A stretch of DNA of 16,853 nt from UBA7803 sp041686955 (GTDB lineage: Bacteria; Pseudomonadota; Gammaproteobacteria; Pseudomonadales; Azotimanducaceae), in the NCBI GenBank assembly GCA_041686955.1, contig JAWLCV010000085.1:1-16853 (forward strand), written 5' to 3'. Shown here in pieces: positions 1-5,985 of the stretch; position 1 is the first letter of the stretch; every line of letters begins with the position of its first letter. The position numbers were made by a program, and so were the translations under genes. The notes beneath the pieces were generated by a model. The model made no database searches. It was not told where the DNA came from and worked only from the letters and a program-made list of their open reading frames with translations.

Positions 1-123
1 CACCGACGAATCCTTGCCGATGGAGTACAGCATCACGGGGTTCTCGCACTCCGCGAGCACCTCGCGCATGATGTGAATGCTTTCCGCCTCGAGCCGCTCG
101 AGATGTGTCAGAGGTCTCGGCAC
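1..123 (-). CDS. cysD: Sulfate adenylyltransferase subunit 2 (CysD), N-terminal fragment
   Basis: CysD is the small, catalytic subunit of ATP sulfurylase. With the GTPase CysN it makes adenosine 5'-phosphosulfate from ATP and sulfate in cytosolic sulfate assimilation. Reading the minus strand from a GTG at 123 gives 41 codons that run off the window's left end. They contain LTHLERLEAESIHIMREV and then NPVMLYSIGKDSSV, the characteristic CysD start including the SxGKDS pyrophosphatase-type loop that binds ATP. The frame stays open upstream of the GTG. I chose the GTG because the CysD family begins only a few residues before LTHL; the ATG at 125-123 is out of frame and soon hits a stop. The rest of the gene, and probably cysN, lies outside the window. 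It is divergent from the spermidine-synthase-like pair. Identity is secure from the motif; the exact start is less so. Confidence 0.9.
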   Translation of the reverse strand, partial: MPRPLTHLERLEAESIHIMREVLAECENPVMLYSIGKDSSV

Positions 124-166
124 ATTCGGCCCCGGCGATGAGTCAGCCCGGTAATTAGACCGACTT

Positions 167-220
167 TGTATAACGCTCGCAACGTCCACGTTGTTAAATG
201 CATATACCCGTTTGTAAACT
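167..220. promoter_or_regulatory. Candidate divergent promoter region between cysD and the membrane gene
   Basis: This AT-richer stretch sits in the 130-bp gap between two divergent genes. On the plus strand TTGTTA (191-196) and TAAACT (215-220) are 18 bp apart. On the minus strand TTAACA (197-192) and TATACA (172-167) are 19 bp apart. All are imperfect sigma-70-like boxes found by eye, so the assignment is tentative. Confidence 0.28.
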
Positions 221-253
221 GCCCAGCCGGCCTCCAGGAGACCCGCGCCCCGC

Positions 254-901
254 ATGGCCCTCATCATCTACGTTCTGGCCTTCGTTGGCGGCTTCGCCAT
301 CATGTCCCTGGAGCTTCTCGGCGGCCGCGTGCTCGCGCCCTACTTCGGCAGCTCCATCTACGTCTGGGGCAGCATCATCACCGTATTCATGCTGTCGCTG
401 TCCTTCGGCTACCTGCTGGGCGGCCGCCTTTCTCTGCATCATCCGAGCCTGGGGCGATTCGCCGCGATCTTTCTCGCCGCCGCCGTCTGCCTCTACCCGC
501 TGGTGCACTTCAGCGAGCCTCTGATGCGTTGGATCTTCGAGCGGGTGGAAGATCCCCGCTACGGCTCGCTGCTCGCGTCGAGCGCGCTGTTCGTCGTGCC
601 TACCGTGATCATGGGTATGATCTCGCCCTACTCCGTACGCATGCTGGTACGCACCACGGAGCACTCCGGTCAGGTAGCGGGAGTGCTGTACTTCGTCTCC
701 ACCCTGGGCAGCGCCCTGGGAACCCTGGCCACCTCGTTCTACCTGGTTCTCTGGTTCGCCATCGACACCATCCTGGTGCTGCTCACCGGTGCCCTTCTCG
801 CCATGGCCGGCGTGGCGACGGCGGCCGCCTGGTGGGGCGAGCACCGGCCGAGAGACTCGCTCGGCCGCAATGCGTCGCACCGTGACAGGGCCCTACCATG
901 A
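254..901 (+). CDS. Polytopic membrane protein, membrane half of a fused MFS/spermidine synthase-type protein
   Basis: A 215-residue inner-membrane protein made almost entirely of hydrophobic helices, about six or seven (for example residues 1-22, 33-55, 68-88, 112-130, 138-160 and 168-195). The segment with FVGGFAIMSLELLGGRVLAP, then FGSS and GYLLGGR, is typical of the membrane domain that precedes the synthase domain in proteins annotated as fused MFS/spermidine synthase. Their transport activity, if any, is not established. Translation starts at an ATG preceded by CAGGAG about 11 nt upstream. The stop overlaps the start of the next gene as ATGA (898-901), so the two are translationally coupled and probably act as one unit. 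The split into two polypeptides is directly visible; joint function is inference. Confidence 0.8.
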   Translation: MALIIYVLAFVGGFAIMSLELLGGRVLAPYFGSSIYVWGSIITVFMLSLSFGYLLGGRLSLHHPSLGRFAAIFLAAAVCLYPLVHFSEPLMRWIFERVEDPRYGSLLASSALFVVPTVIMGMISPYSVRMLVRTTEHSGQVAGVLYFVSTLGSALGTLATSFYLVLWFAIDTILVLLTGALLAMAGVATAAAWWGEHRPRDSLGRNASHRDRALP

Positions 902-1812
902 CGCGCATGAACGTCCCCGTGTCTTCCCGTTGGTTTGCCATCGCCGCGCTGCTGGCGGTGCTGCCGCTGGCGACGCCCGCCGGGGCGCGCATCATCCACG
1001 AGGAGCGCTCGCTCTACAGCACCATCCTGGTCGACCAGCAGGGTCCCCTGCGGTGCCTGCAGTTCAGCGTGCGGCGGGATCAGCGCAACCAGTCCTGCGT
1101 GAACGAGCTCCGACCGAAAGAGATGGTGTTCGTCTACCCGCGCATGATGATGGCCAGCCTGCTCCTGGACCCGCAGCCCCGGCGCATCCTGGTGCTCGGG
1201 CTCGGCGGCGGAACCCTGCCCATGGCCCTGGACGAGGTGCTGCCGGAAGCGCGCATCGATGTGGTGGAGATCGATCCCGCCGTCGTCCGGGTGGCCCGCG
1301 AGTACTTCGCCTTCGCACCCAGCGACCGGGTGAACGTGGTCACCCAGGACGGCCGGGTCTTCGTCAAGCGCGCCGCCTCCCGCGGCGAGCAGTACGACCT
1401 GGTGATGCTGGACGCCTTCACCGGCGATTACATTCCCGAGCATCTGATGACACGGGAATTTCTCGCCGAGGTGCAGGCCGTGCTGGCGGACGGCGGCGTG
1501 CTCGCCGCCAACACCTTCTCCATCTCGGAGCTCTACGCGCACGAGTCGGCCACCTATCAGGCGGTGTTCGGCGAGTTCTTCAACCTGAAACCCGGCGACA
1601 GCGGCAACCGGGTGATCCTCGACCGCAAGGGGCCTCTGCCCTCCCCGGCGGTCCTGGCGGAGCGCGCACGGGCGCTCAAGCCCCGGCTCGAGCCCTACGG
1701 CGTGGACTTCCGGCGCCTGCTGCCGCTGATGACCACCGAAACGGACTGGGACAGCGACACCCGCATCCTCACCGATCAGTACTCGCCCGCGAACCTGCTG
1801 CGTAACCGCTGA
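898..1812 (+). CDS. Spermidine synthase-fold protein with an N-terminal export signal
   Basis: A 304-residue Rossmann-fold methyltransferase-like protein of the spermine/spermidine synthase family, which normally transfers aminopropyl from decarboxylated SAM to putrescine. Visible motifs are the nucleotide loop GLGGG (101-105), an acidic EID at 124-126, QDG with D151, and LDAF with D172 in the region of the family's catalytic Asp. Unlike cytosolic SpeE it begins with a basic N-terminus and a hydrophobic stretch (about 12-30) ending in PAGA, which looks like a Sec signal or an anchor. That would put the domain outside the cytoplasm, where (decarboxylated) SAM is not expected. It is coupled to the upstream membrane gene by an ATGA overlap. 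Polyamine synthesis is not proven; a different ligand or an inward-facing anchored topology are alternatives. Confidence 0.82.
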   Translation: MTRMNVPVSSRWFAIAALLAVLPLATPAGARIIHEERSLYSTILVDQQGPLRCLQFSVRRDQRNQSCVNELRPKEMVFVYPRMMMASLLLDPQPRRILVLGLGGGTLPMALDEVLPEARIDVVEIDPAVVRVAREYFAFAPSDRVNVVTQDGRVFVKRAASRGEQYDLVMLDAFTGDYIPEHLMTREFLAEVQAVLADGGVLAANTFSISELYAHESATYQAVFGEFFNLKPGDSGNRVILDRKGPLPSPAVLAERARALKPRLEPYGVDFRRLLPLMTTETDWDSDTRILTDQYSPANLLRNR

Positions 1813-1826
1813 GCGCTCCGGCTCAG
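1809..1826. terminator. Possible bidirectional hairpin spanning both convergent stop codons
   Basis: CTGAGC (1809-1814) and GCTCAG (1821-1826) form a perfect 6-bp stem with a 6-nt loop. Each arm contains the stop codon of one of the two convergent genes, which end only 10 nt apart. There is no clear T-tract on either side, so classical intrinsic termination is doubtful. Confidence 0.3.
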
Positions 1827-3361
1827 GCTGGCGTGGCCCTGGCCCTGGCCCAGTACTCGTCCTTCAGCAACCGTTTGTACAGCTTGCCGGTGGGGTGACG
1901 CGGCAGCTCCGGACGGAAATCGATGGAGCGCGGGCACTTGATGTGGGAGAGCTGGCTGCGGCAGTAGTCCATGAGCTCGAGGGCCAGTTCGGGGGTCGCC
2001 TGCGCCATGTCCCGGGGCTGCACCACGGCTTTCACTTCCTCGCCGAATTCCTCGTTGGGCACCCCGAACACCGCCACGTCCATCACCGCCGGATGGGTGA
2101 TGAGCACGTTCTCCGCTTCCTGGGGGTAGATGTTCACCCCGCCGGAAATGATCATGAAGTGCTTCCGGTCGGTCAGGTACAGATAACCGTCCTCGTCCAG
2201 ATAACCCACGTCCCCCAGGGTGGTCCATCCCTTGGGATGTCGGGAGCCGGCAGTCTTCTCCGGGTCGCCGTAGTACTCGAACTGGCCGCCGCCGCCGAAG
2301 TAGATGGTCCCCGATTCCCCCGGCGGCAGCTCTTTGCCCTCGTCGTCGCAGATGTGGATCTCGCAGTTGAGGGGCTTGCCCACGGAGCCCTTGTGGGCCA
2401 GCCACTCCTCCGAATCGAGCTGCACGAAGCCGTTGCCCTCGGTGCCGGCGTAGTACTCGTAGAGCACCGGTCCCCACCATTCGATCATCTGCTCCTTGAC
2501 GGGAATGGGGCACGGTGCGGCGGCGTGGATGGCGCAACGCAGGGACGACAGGTCGTAGCGGCTGCGCACCTCTTCCGGCAGCTTGAGCATGCGTACGAAC
2601 ATGGTGGGCACCCATTGGCTGTGGGTGACCCGATAGCGCTCGATGAACGCGAGCGCCCGCTCCTCGTCGAAATGCTCCATGACGACCACCTGGGTGCCGT
2701 TGCGCAGGCAGCTCATGGTGAAACCGAGGGGCGCCGCGTGGTACAGGGGCGCCGGCGACAGGTATACCGAGCTTTCGTCCGCGCCGTAGAGCAGTCCCAT
2801 GAGGTTGGGCGCGGCGATGTCGCCGTAGGGCTCCTCCGGCAGCGGCTTCTTCACCCCCTTGGGGTATCCGGTGGTGCCGGACGAATAGAGCATGGACTGC
2901 CCTTCCGCCTGATCCGCTATCGGGGTATCGGGCATGGCGGCGATGGCCTCTTCCCAGGATTCGAACCCGGGAATCACTCCGTCGACCATGTAGCGGCGCT
3001 CCACCCCGGGCATCTTGTCGAGCAGGGGCTCCACCACGGCCCGCCGGCCCACCGAGGTGATGAACACCCGGGCTTCGCAGTTGTCGACGATGTACTCCAC
3101 CTCCGCCTGCTGCAGGCGGTAGCTGATGGCGGTGTAGTAGAGACCGGATCGCTGGGCCGCCCAGCAGATCTGGAAGAAGCGGGGGTGATTCTCCAGCAGG
3201 ATGGCGATGTGATCGCCGCGACGAAGCCCCAAAGCCCGGAACAGATGGGCGCCCTGGTTGGCGTTGCGCTCCAGCTCACCGTACGTGAACGTCTCCCCCG
3301 ACTCGGCCATCACGTAGGCCACCTTGTCGGGATTCTTCTCGGCGATGATACCCGGGTGCAA
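1823..3361 (-). CDS. AMP-forming acyl-CoA ligase (fatty-acid-CoA ligase family)
   Basis: A 512-residue ANL-superfamily enzyme that should adenylate a carboxylic acid with ATP and then form its CoA thioester in the cytosol. The core motifs are present: the phosphate-binding loop YSSGTTGYPKG (159-169), YEYYAGTE (301-308), GDVGY (383-387), the hinge DRKHFMIISGGVNIYP (398-413), and PTGKLYK near the C-terminus with the adenylation lysine K493. Length is typical. No signal peptide or membrane segment is seen. The start is a TTG: no in-frame ATG fits, and GAGGAGGGG lies 5 nt upstream, which settles it. It is convergent with the synthase-like gene and divergent from the GGT-family gene, so it appears monocistronic. 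The acid substrate cannot be read from the sequence; medium- or long-chain fatty acids are a guess. Confidence 0.9.
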   Translation of the reverse strand: MHPGIIAEKNPDKVAYVMAESGETFTYGELERNANQGAHLFRALGLRRGDHIAILLENHPRFFQICWAAQRSGLYYTAISYRLQQAEVEYIVDNCEARVFITSVGRRAVVEPLLDKMPGVERRYMVDGVIPGFESWEEAIAAMPDTPIADQAEGQSMLYSSGTTGYPKGVKKPLPEEPYGDIAAPNLMGLLYGADESSVYLSPAPLYHAAPLGFTMSCLRNGTQVVVMEHFDEERALAFIERYRVTHSQWVPTMFVRMLKLPEEVRSRYDLSSLRCAIHAAAPCPIPVKEQMIEWWGPVLYEYYAGTEGNGFVQLDSEEWLAHKGSVGKPLNCEIHICDDEGKELPPGESGTIYFGGGGQFEYYGDPEKTAGSRHPKGWTTLGDVGYLDEDGYLYLTDRKHFMIISGGVNIYPQEAENVLITHPAVMDVAVFGVPNEEFGEEVKAVVQPRDMAQATPELALELMDYCRSQLSHIKCPRSIDFRPELPRHPTGKLYKRLLKDEYWARARATPA

Positions 3362-3364
3362 GTT

Positions 3365-3373
3365 CCCCTCCTC
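3365..3373 (-). promoter_or_regulatory. Strong Shine-Dalgarno deciding the TTG start of the acyl-CoA ligase
   Basis: On the minus strand GAGGAGGGG ends 3 nt before the TTG at 3361-3359, with the AGGAGG core 5 nt away. This near-perfect site explains use of a weak start codon. It directly abuts the 13-bp repeat array, so any RNA structure formed by the repeats would lie next to it. Confidence 0.75.
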
Positions 3374-3411
3374 GACTGCTTCGCGCGACTGCTTCGCGCG
3401 ACTGCTTCGCG
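3373..3411. repeat. Three perfect tandem copies of a 13-bp repeat, hairpin-forming
   Basis: CGACTGCTTCGCG occurs at 3373-3385, 3386-3398 and 3399-3411 without mismatch. Across each junction the sequence folds as CGCGCGA, loop CTGCT, TCGCGCG, so neighbouring units can form alternative, mutually exclusive hairpins. In the acyl-CoA ligase mRNA the array would lie in the 5' leader, touching the ribosome-binding site. Confidence 0.9.
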
Positions 3412-3538
3412 CAACTACCTTCCGCGGGTCTCGCGCCCGCGCGACGCGTTAAATTAGGGGCTTTCGCCGAACAACGCAAACCCCGCCCGGACGGAGGAAT
3501 CTGCTAGTGTCCGCTCCTCTCCGGCAGCGAGATTCGCC
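3412..3538. other. Remainder of the divergent intergenic region before the GGT-family gene
   Basis: This leads the ligase (minus) and the GGT-family gene (plus). It contains a very GC-rich stretch (3421-3448), an AT island TTAAATTAG (3449-3457), and TGCTAGTGT (3501-3509), which resembles an extended -10 element for the plus-strand gene. No convincing -35 partner is seen, so no promoter is called. Confidence 0.4.
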
Positions 3539-5122
3539 ATGAAGCCTCTGGACTGGCAGCAACCCTACCCCTCCAGCCGTTCCCCCGTGTGCGCGGCCAA
3601 CGTGGTGGCCACCTCTCAGCCCCTGGCGACCCAGGCGGGCCTGGACGCCCTGCGGCGCGGGGGCAATGCCGTGGATGCGATCCTGGCCGCCGCCATCACC
3701 CTCACCGTGGTGGAACCCACCAACAACGGCCTCGGCAGCGACGCCTTCTGCATCCTCTGGGACGGCAGCGCGCTGGTGGGCTTGAATGCGTCTGGCCGGG
3801 CTCCTGCGGCCTGGACACCCGAACGGTTCGCGGGCCGCGCCGCCATGCCCCGGCTCGGCTGGGACGCGGTGACGGTGCCTGGGGCGGTCAGCGCCTGGGT
3901 GGCCATGTCGGAGCGTTATGGGGCACTGCCGTTTCCCGACCTCTTCGAGGCAGCGATCCGCTACGCCGAGGACGGCTTCCAGGTTGGCCCCAAGACGGCG
4001 GCCGATTGGGCACGGGCAGCCCACAGCTATGCGGACTTCCCCGAGTTCGCCCGCCATTTCCTTCCAGCCCCCGGCGTGGGCGAGCGCTTTCGTCATCCGG
4101 AGCTGGCCCGATCCCTCGAGCAGGTGGCGGAGACTCGCGGCGAGACCTTCTACCGCGGCGACCTCGCACAGCGCATGGCCGAGGCCGCCCGGCAGGATGG
4201 TGGCGCCCTCACCCTGGCCGATCTGGATGCACACCGCGCCGATTGGGTCACCCCCATCGGCCAGCGCTACCGCGACGAGGTGCTGCACGAGATTCCGCCC
4301 AACGGTCAGGGGCTCGCCGCCCAGATCGCCCTGGGCATCCTCCGCCATCTGGAACCCGAGGCGGTGGATTCCGCCGCCGCCATACACCGCCAGATCGAAG
4401 CCATGAAGCTGGCGATCCGAGCCGCCTTCGACCACTTCGCGGACCCCGCCGCCATGCGCCTGCCCCCCGAGGCTCTGCTGGAGCCGGACATGCTCGCCCG
4501 GCTGGCCGCCGGCATCGGCGAGCGTGCGGCCCCCGTACCGCCCGCTCCGCTGCCCGTGGGCCCGGACACCGTGTATCTCACGGCCGCGGACGCCGGCGGC
4601 ATGATGGTGTCGTTCATCCAGTCGAACTACCAGGGCTTCGGCTCCGGGGTCGTCGTGCCGGGCACCGGCATCGCTTTGCAGAACCGGGGCCACGGCTTCT
4701 CCCTCGATCCGCACCACCCCAACTGCGTCGGCCCGGGCAAACGCCCCTACCACACCATCATCCCCGGCTTCGTCACCGACACCCCGGAACGCGGCGGCGC
4801 CCCGCGGCTGGCGTTCGGCGTGATGGGCGGTCACATGCAGCACCAGGGACACGTGCAGATGGTGACGCGGATCTTCGACCACGGACAGAATCCCCAGGCG
4901 GCGAGCGACGCGCCGCGCTGGCACGTGGATCCGGATTACGGGGTGGCGCTCGAGCGCGGATTCCCCGACGACGTGGCCCGGGCGCTGGCGGACCGGGGAC
5001 ACCGGGTGCGCCACGAGCCCGGCGCCCACCTGTTCGGCGGCGCGCAGCTCATTCTGCGTACGGACCATGGGTACGTGGGTGGGTCGGATCACCGCAAGGA
5101 GGGGCAGGCGGGAGGCTTCTGA
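3539..5122 (+). CDS. Gamma-glutamyltransferase-family N-terminal nucleophile hydrolase (YwrD/HpxW type)
   Basis: A 527-residue member of the gamma-glutamyltranspeptidase superfamily, whose precursors cleave themselves and use the freed N-terminal threonine as nucleophile. The small subunit should begin at T344 in GPDTVYLTAADAGG, replacing the usual TTH. Supporting segments are ATSQPLATQAGLDALRRGGNAVDA near the N-terminus (given here only as family signature, residues about 22-45), SNYQGFGSGVV, LQNRGHGFSL and GKRPYHTIIP. There is no signal peptide, unlike periplasmic GGT, so it is probably cytosolic. The SNYQGFGSG pattern resembles the YwrD/HpxW branch, which includes oxamate amidohydrolase, more than classical glutathione-degrading GGT. 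Substrate could be a gamma-glutamyl amide or another amide. Only a weak GCGAG-type ribosome site precedes the ATG. It stands alone, with divergent and convergent neighbours. Confidence 0.9.
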   Translation: MKPLDWQQPYPSSRSPVCAANVVATSQPLATQAGLDALRRGGNAVDAILAAAITLTVVEPTNNGLGSDAFCILWDGSALVGLNASGRAPAAWTPERFAGRAAMPRLGWDAVTVPGAVSAWVAMSERYGALPFPDLFEAAIRYAEDGFQVGPKTAADWARAAHSYADFPEFARHFLPAPGVGERFRHPELARSLEQVAETRGETFYRGDLAQRMAEAARQDGGALTLADLDAHRADWVTPIGQRYRDEVLHEIPPNGQGLAAQIALGILRHLEPEAVDSAAAIHRQIEAMKLAIRAAFDHFADPAAMRLPPEALLEPDMLARLAAGIGERAAPVPPAPLPVGPDTVYLTAADAGGMMVSFIQSNYQGFGSGVVVPGTGIALQNRGHGFSLDPHHPNCVGPGKRPYHTIIPGFVTDTPERGGAPRLAFGVMGGHMQHQGHVQMVTRIFDHGQNPQAASDAPRWHVDPDYGVALERGFPDDVARALADRGHRVRHEPGAHLFGGAQLILRTDHGYVGGSDHRKEGQAGGF

Positions 5123-5131
5123 GTCCCTGCC

Positions 5132-5335
5132 GTGTAGCGTTGCGGCGAGAAAACCAGCGCCGCGCGCGGGGGCGAAAGCCGAATCGTCGCCTCGCGCAGC
5201 CCCTCCGGGGTCCCCTCGCTCCCCGGAGTTGCCGCCTGCGGCGTCAATCCGGGTCGCTCGGCTGCGCGACAGTGGCTCCCGATTCGGCTTTCGCCCCCGC
5301 GCGCTCCGTCGAACCGCCACGGCGCCACGCTGCAC
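5132..5335. repeat. Nested palindromic element (MITE- or REP-like), 204 bp
   Basis: This non-coding stretch between the GGT-family gene and msrB is a large inverted repeat. The core arms, 5162-5186 and 5280-5304, are 25-bp perfect reverse complements centred on GGGGGCGAAAGCCGAATCG. Outside them the pairing continues imperfectly to GTGTAGCGT (5132-5140) and ACGCTGCAC (5327-5335). Inside lie a second pair, TCGCGCAGCC (5192-5201) with GGCTGCGCGA (5260-5269), and an inner hairpin, CTCCGGGG (5203-5210) with CCCCGGAG (5221-5228). No transposase is present. It could be a miniature mobile element, an interspersed palindromic repeat or a bidirectional transcription block. Confidence 0.8.
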
Positions 5336-5449
5336 CGAGCGTTCTCCGGAGCGATCTCAAGCCCGGCGGACCTGCCTACAGCTCCGAAGCCAGGAGGCCG
5401 ACGATCCGGAGACGCTGGTGCGGGGGACGACCCAGCGACACCGTGCGGG
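5336..5449. other. Non-coding spacer downstream of the palindrome
   Basis: A 114-bp tail between the palindromic element and the msrB stop codon. I see no gene, clear hairpin or T-tract in it. Together with the element it makes a 327-bp gene-free stretch. Confidence 0.5.
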
Positions 5450-5851
5450 CTAGCCTTCGTCCCGCTCGTCGAGATCCAGGGACGCCGAGTTCATGCAGTA
5501 GCGCAACCCGGTGGGCTCCGGGCCGTCCGGGAACACGTGTCCCAGGTGCGCCTCGCAGGTGGCGCAGAGCACCTCGGTGCGTCGCATCATCAGGCTGTCG
5601 TCGTCCCGGGTGACCACCTTGCCCTCGTCGATGGGCGCGTAGAAGCTGGGCCAACCGCTGCCGGAGTCGTACTTGGTGGAGGAGTCGAACAGCGGCTCAC
5701 CGCAGCACACGCAGCGGTAGACGCCCGGGGTCTTGGTGTCCCAGTACTTGCCGGTGAAGGCCCGCTCGGTGCCCCCCCGGCGGGCGACCTCGTACTGCTC
5801 GGGGGTCAGCTCCTTGCGCCATTCCTCGTCGCTCTTGGTCCCCTTGGCCAT
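5450..5851 (-). CDS. msrB: Peptide-methionine (R)-S-oxide reductase MsrB
   Basis: MsrB reduces the R epimer of methionine sulfoxide in oxidised proteins. The 133-residue product has the family's zinc site, two CxxC pairs (C47/C50 and C96/C99), the segment AHLGHVFPDGP (101-111), and the catalytic cysteine C119 in RYCMNSASL. The position that is Cys in the GCGWPSF motif of E. coli MsrB is Ser here (S65 in GSGWPSF), so the usual recycling cysteine is missing and regeneration must differ. No signal peptide: cytosolic. The start at 5851 has GAGGAA about 6 nt upstream; the open frame extends to 5902, but the extra 17 residues (MHASRRTG...) look non-coding. It is monocistronic and divergent from alaA. 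Confidence 0.95.
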   Translation of the reverse strand: MAKGTKSDEEWRKELTPEQYEVARRGGTERAFTGKYWDTKTPGVYRCVCCGEPLFDSSTKYDSGSGWPSFYAPIDEGKVVTRDDDSLMMRRTEVLCATCEAHLGHVFPDGPEPTGLRYCMNSASLDLDERDEG

Positions 5852-5926
5852 GCTGGTTCCTCGTCGTCGTTTACCAGATCCGGTGCGCCGGCTGGCGTGC
5901 ATCTGTATGGGGCGCGGCGGTTTCGC

Positions 5927-5932
5927 TACACT
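5927..5932 (+). promoter_or_regulatory. Candidate -10 box for alaA
   Basis: TACACT in the context TTCGCTACACTTCC lies in the 134-bp divergent gap between msrB and alaA. No good -35 was found. Transcription from here would start near 5939, which favours the downstream ATG at 5986 over the in-frame GTG at 5941 as the alaA start. Confidence 0.25.
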
Positions 5933-5985
5933 TCCCGTGCGTGTCCACGCCGTGGGCGCGAAATCTTATTACGAGCGCCAGAGCA

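Noticed and set aside
3373..3411. Short direct repeats considered as a CRISPR array
   Set aside because: The 13-bp units are contiguous without spacers, and no cas genes are present.
1895..3457. 520-residue open frame on the plus strand, antisense to the acyl-CoA ligase
   Set aside because: It mirrors the ligase codons and has His/Gly/Val-rich composition; no family motif and no ribosome site.
3449..5335. 628-residue open frame on the minus strand, antisense to the GGT-family gene
   Set aside because: The plus-strand frame carries a full set of GGT-family motifs; the antisense product is low-complexity Gly/Arg/His-rich without motifs, as expected from GC-rich DNA.
5132..5335. Palindromic region considered as an insertion sequence
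   Set aside because: It is only 204 bp, has no transposase frame, and no clear target-site duplication could be identified by eye.
5852..5902. N-terminal extension of MsrB (MHASRRTGSG...)
   Set aside because: A good ribosome site precedes the internal ATG at 5851 and homologues start there; the extension overlaps the divergent promoter region.
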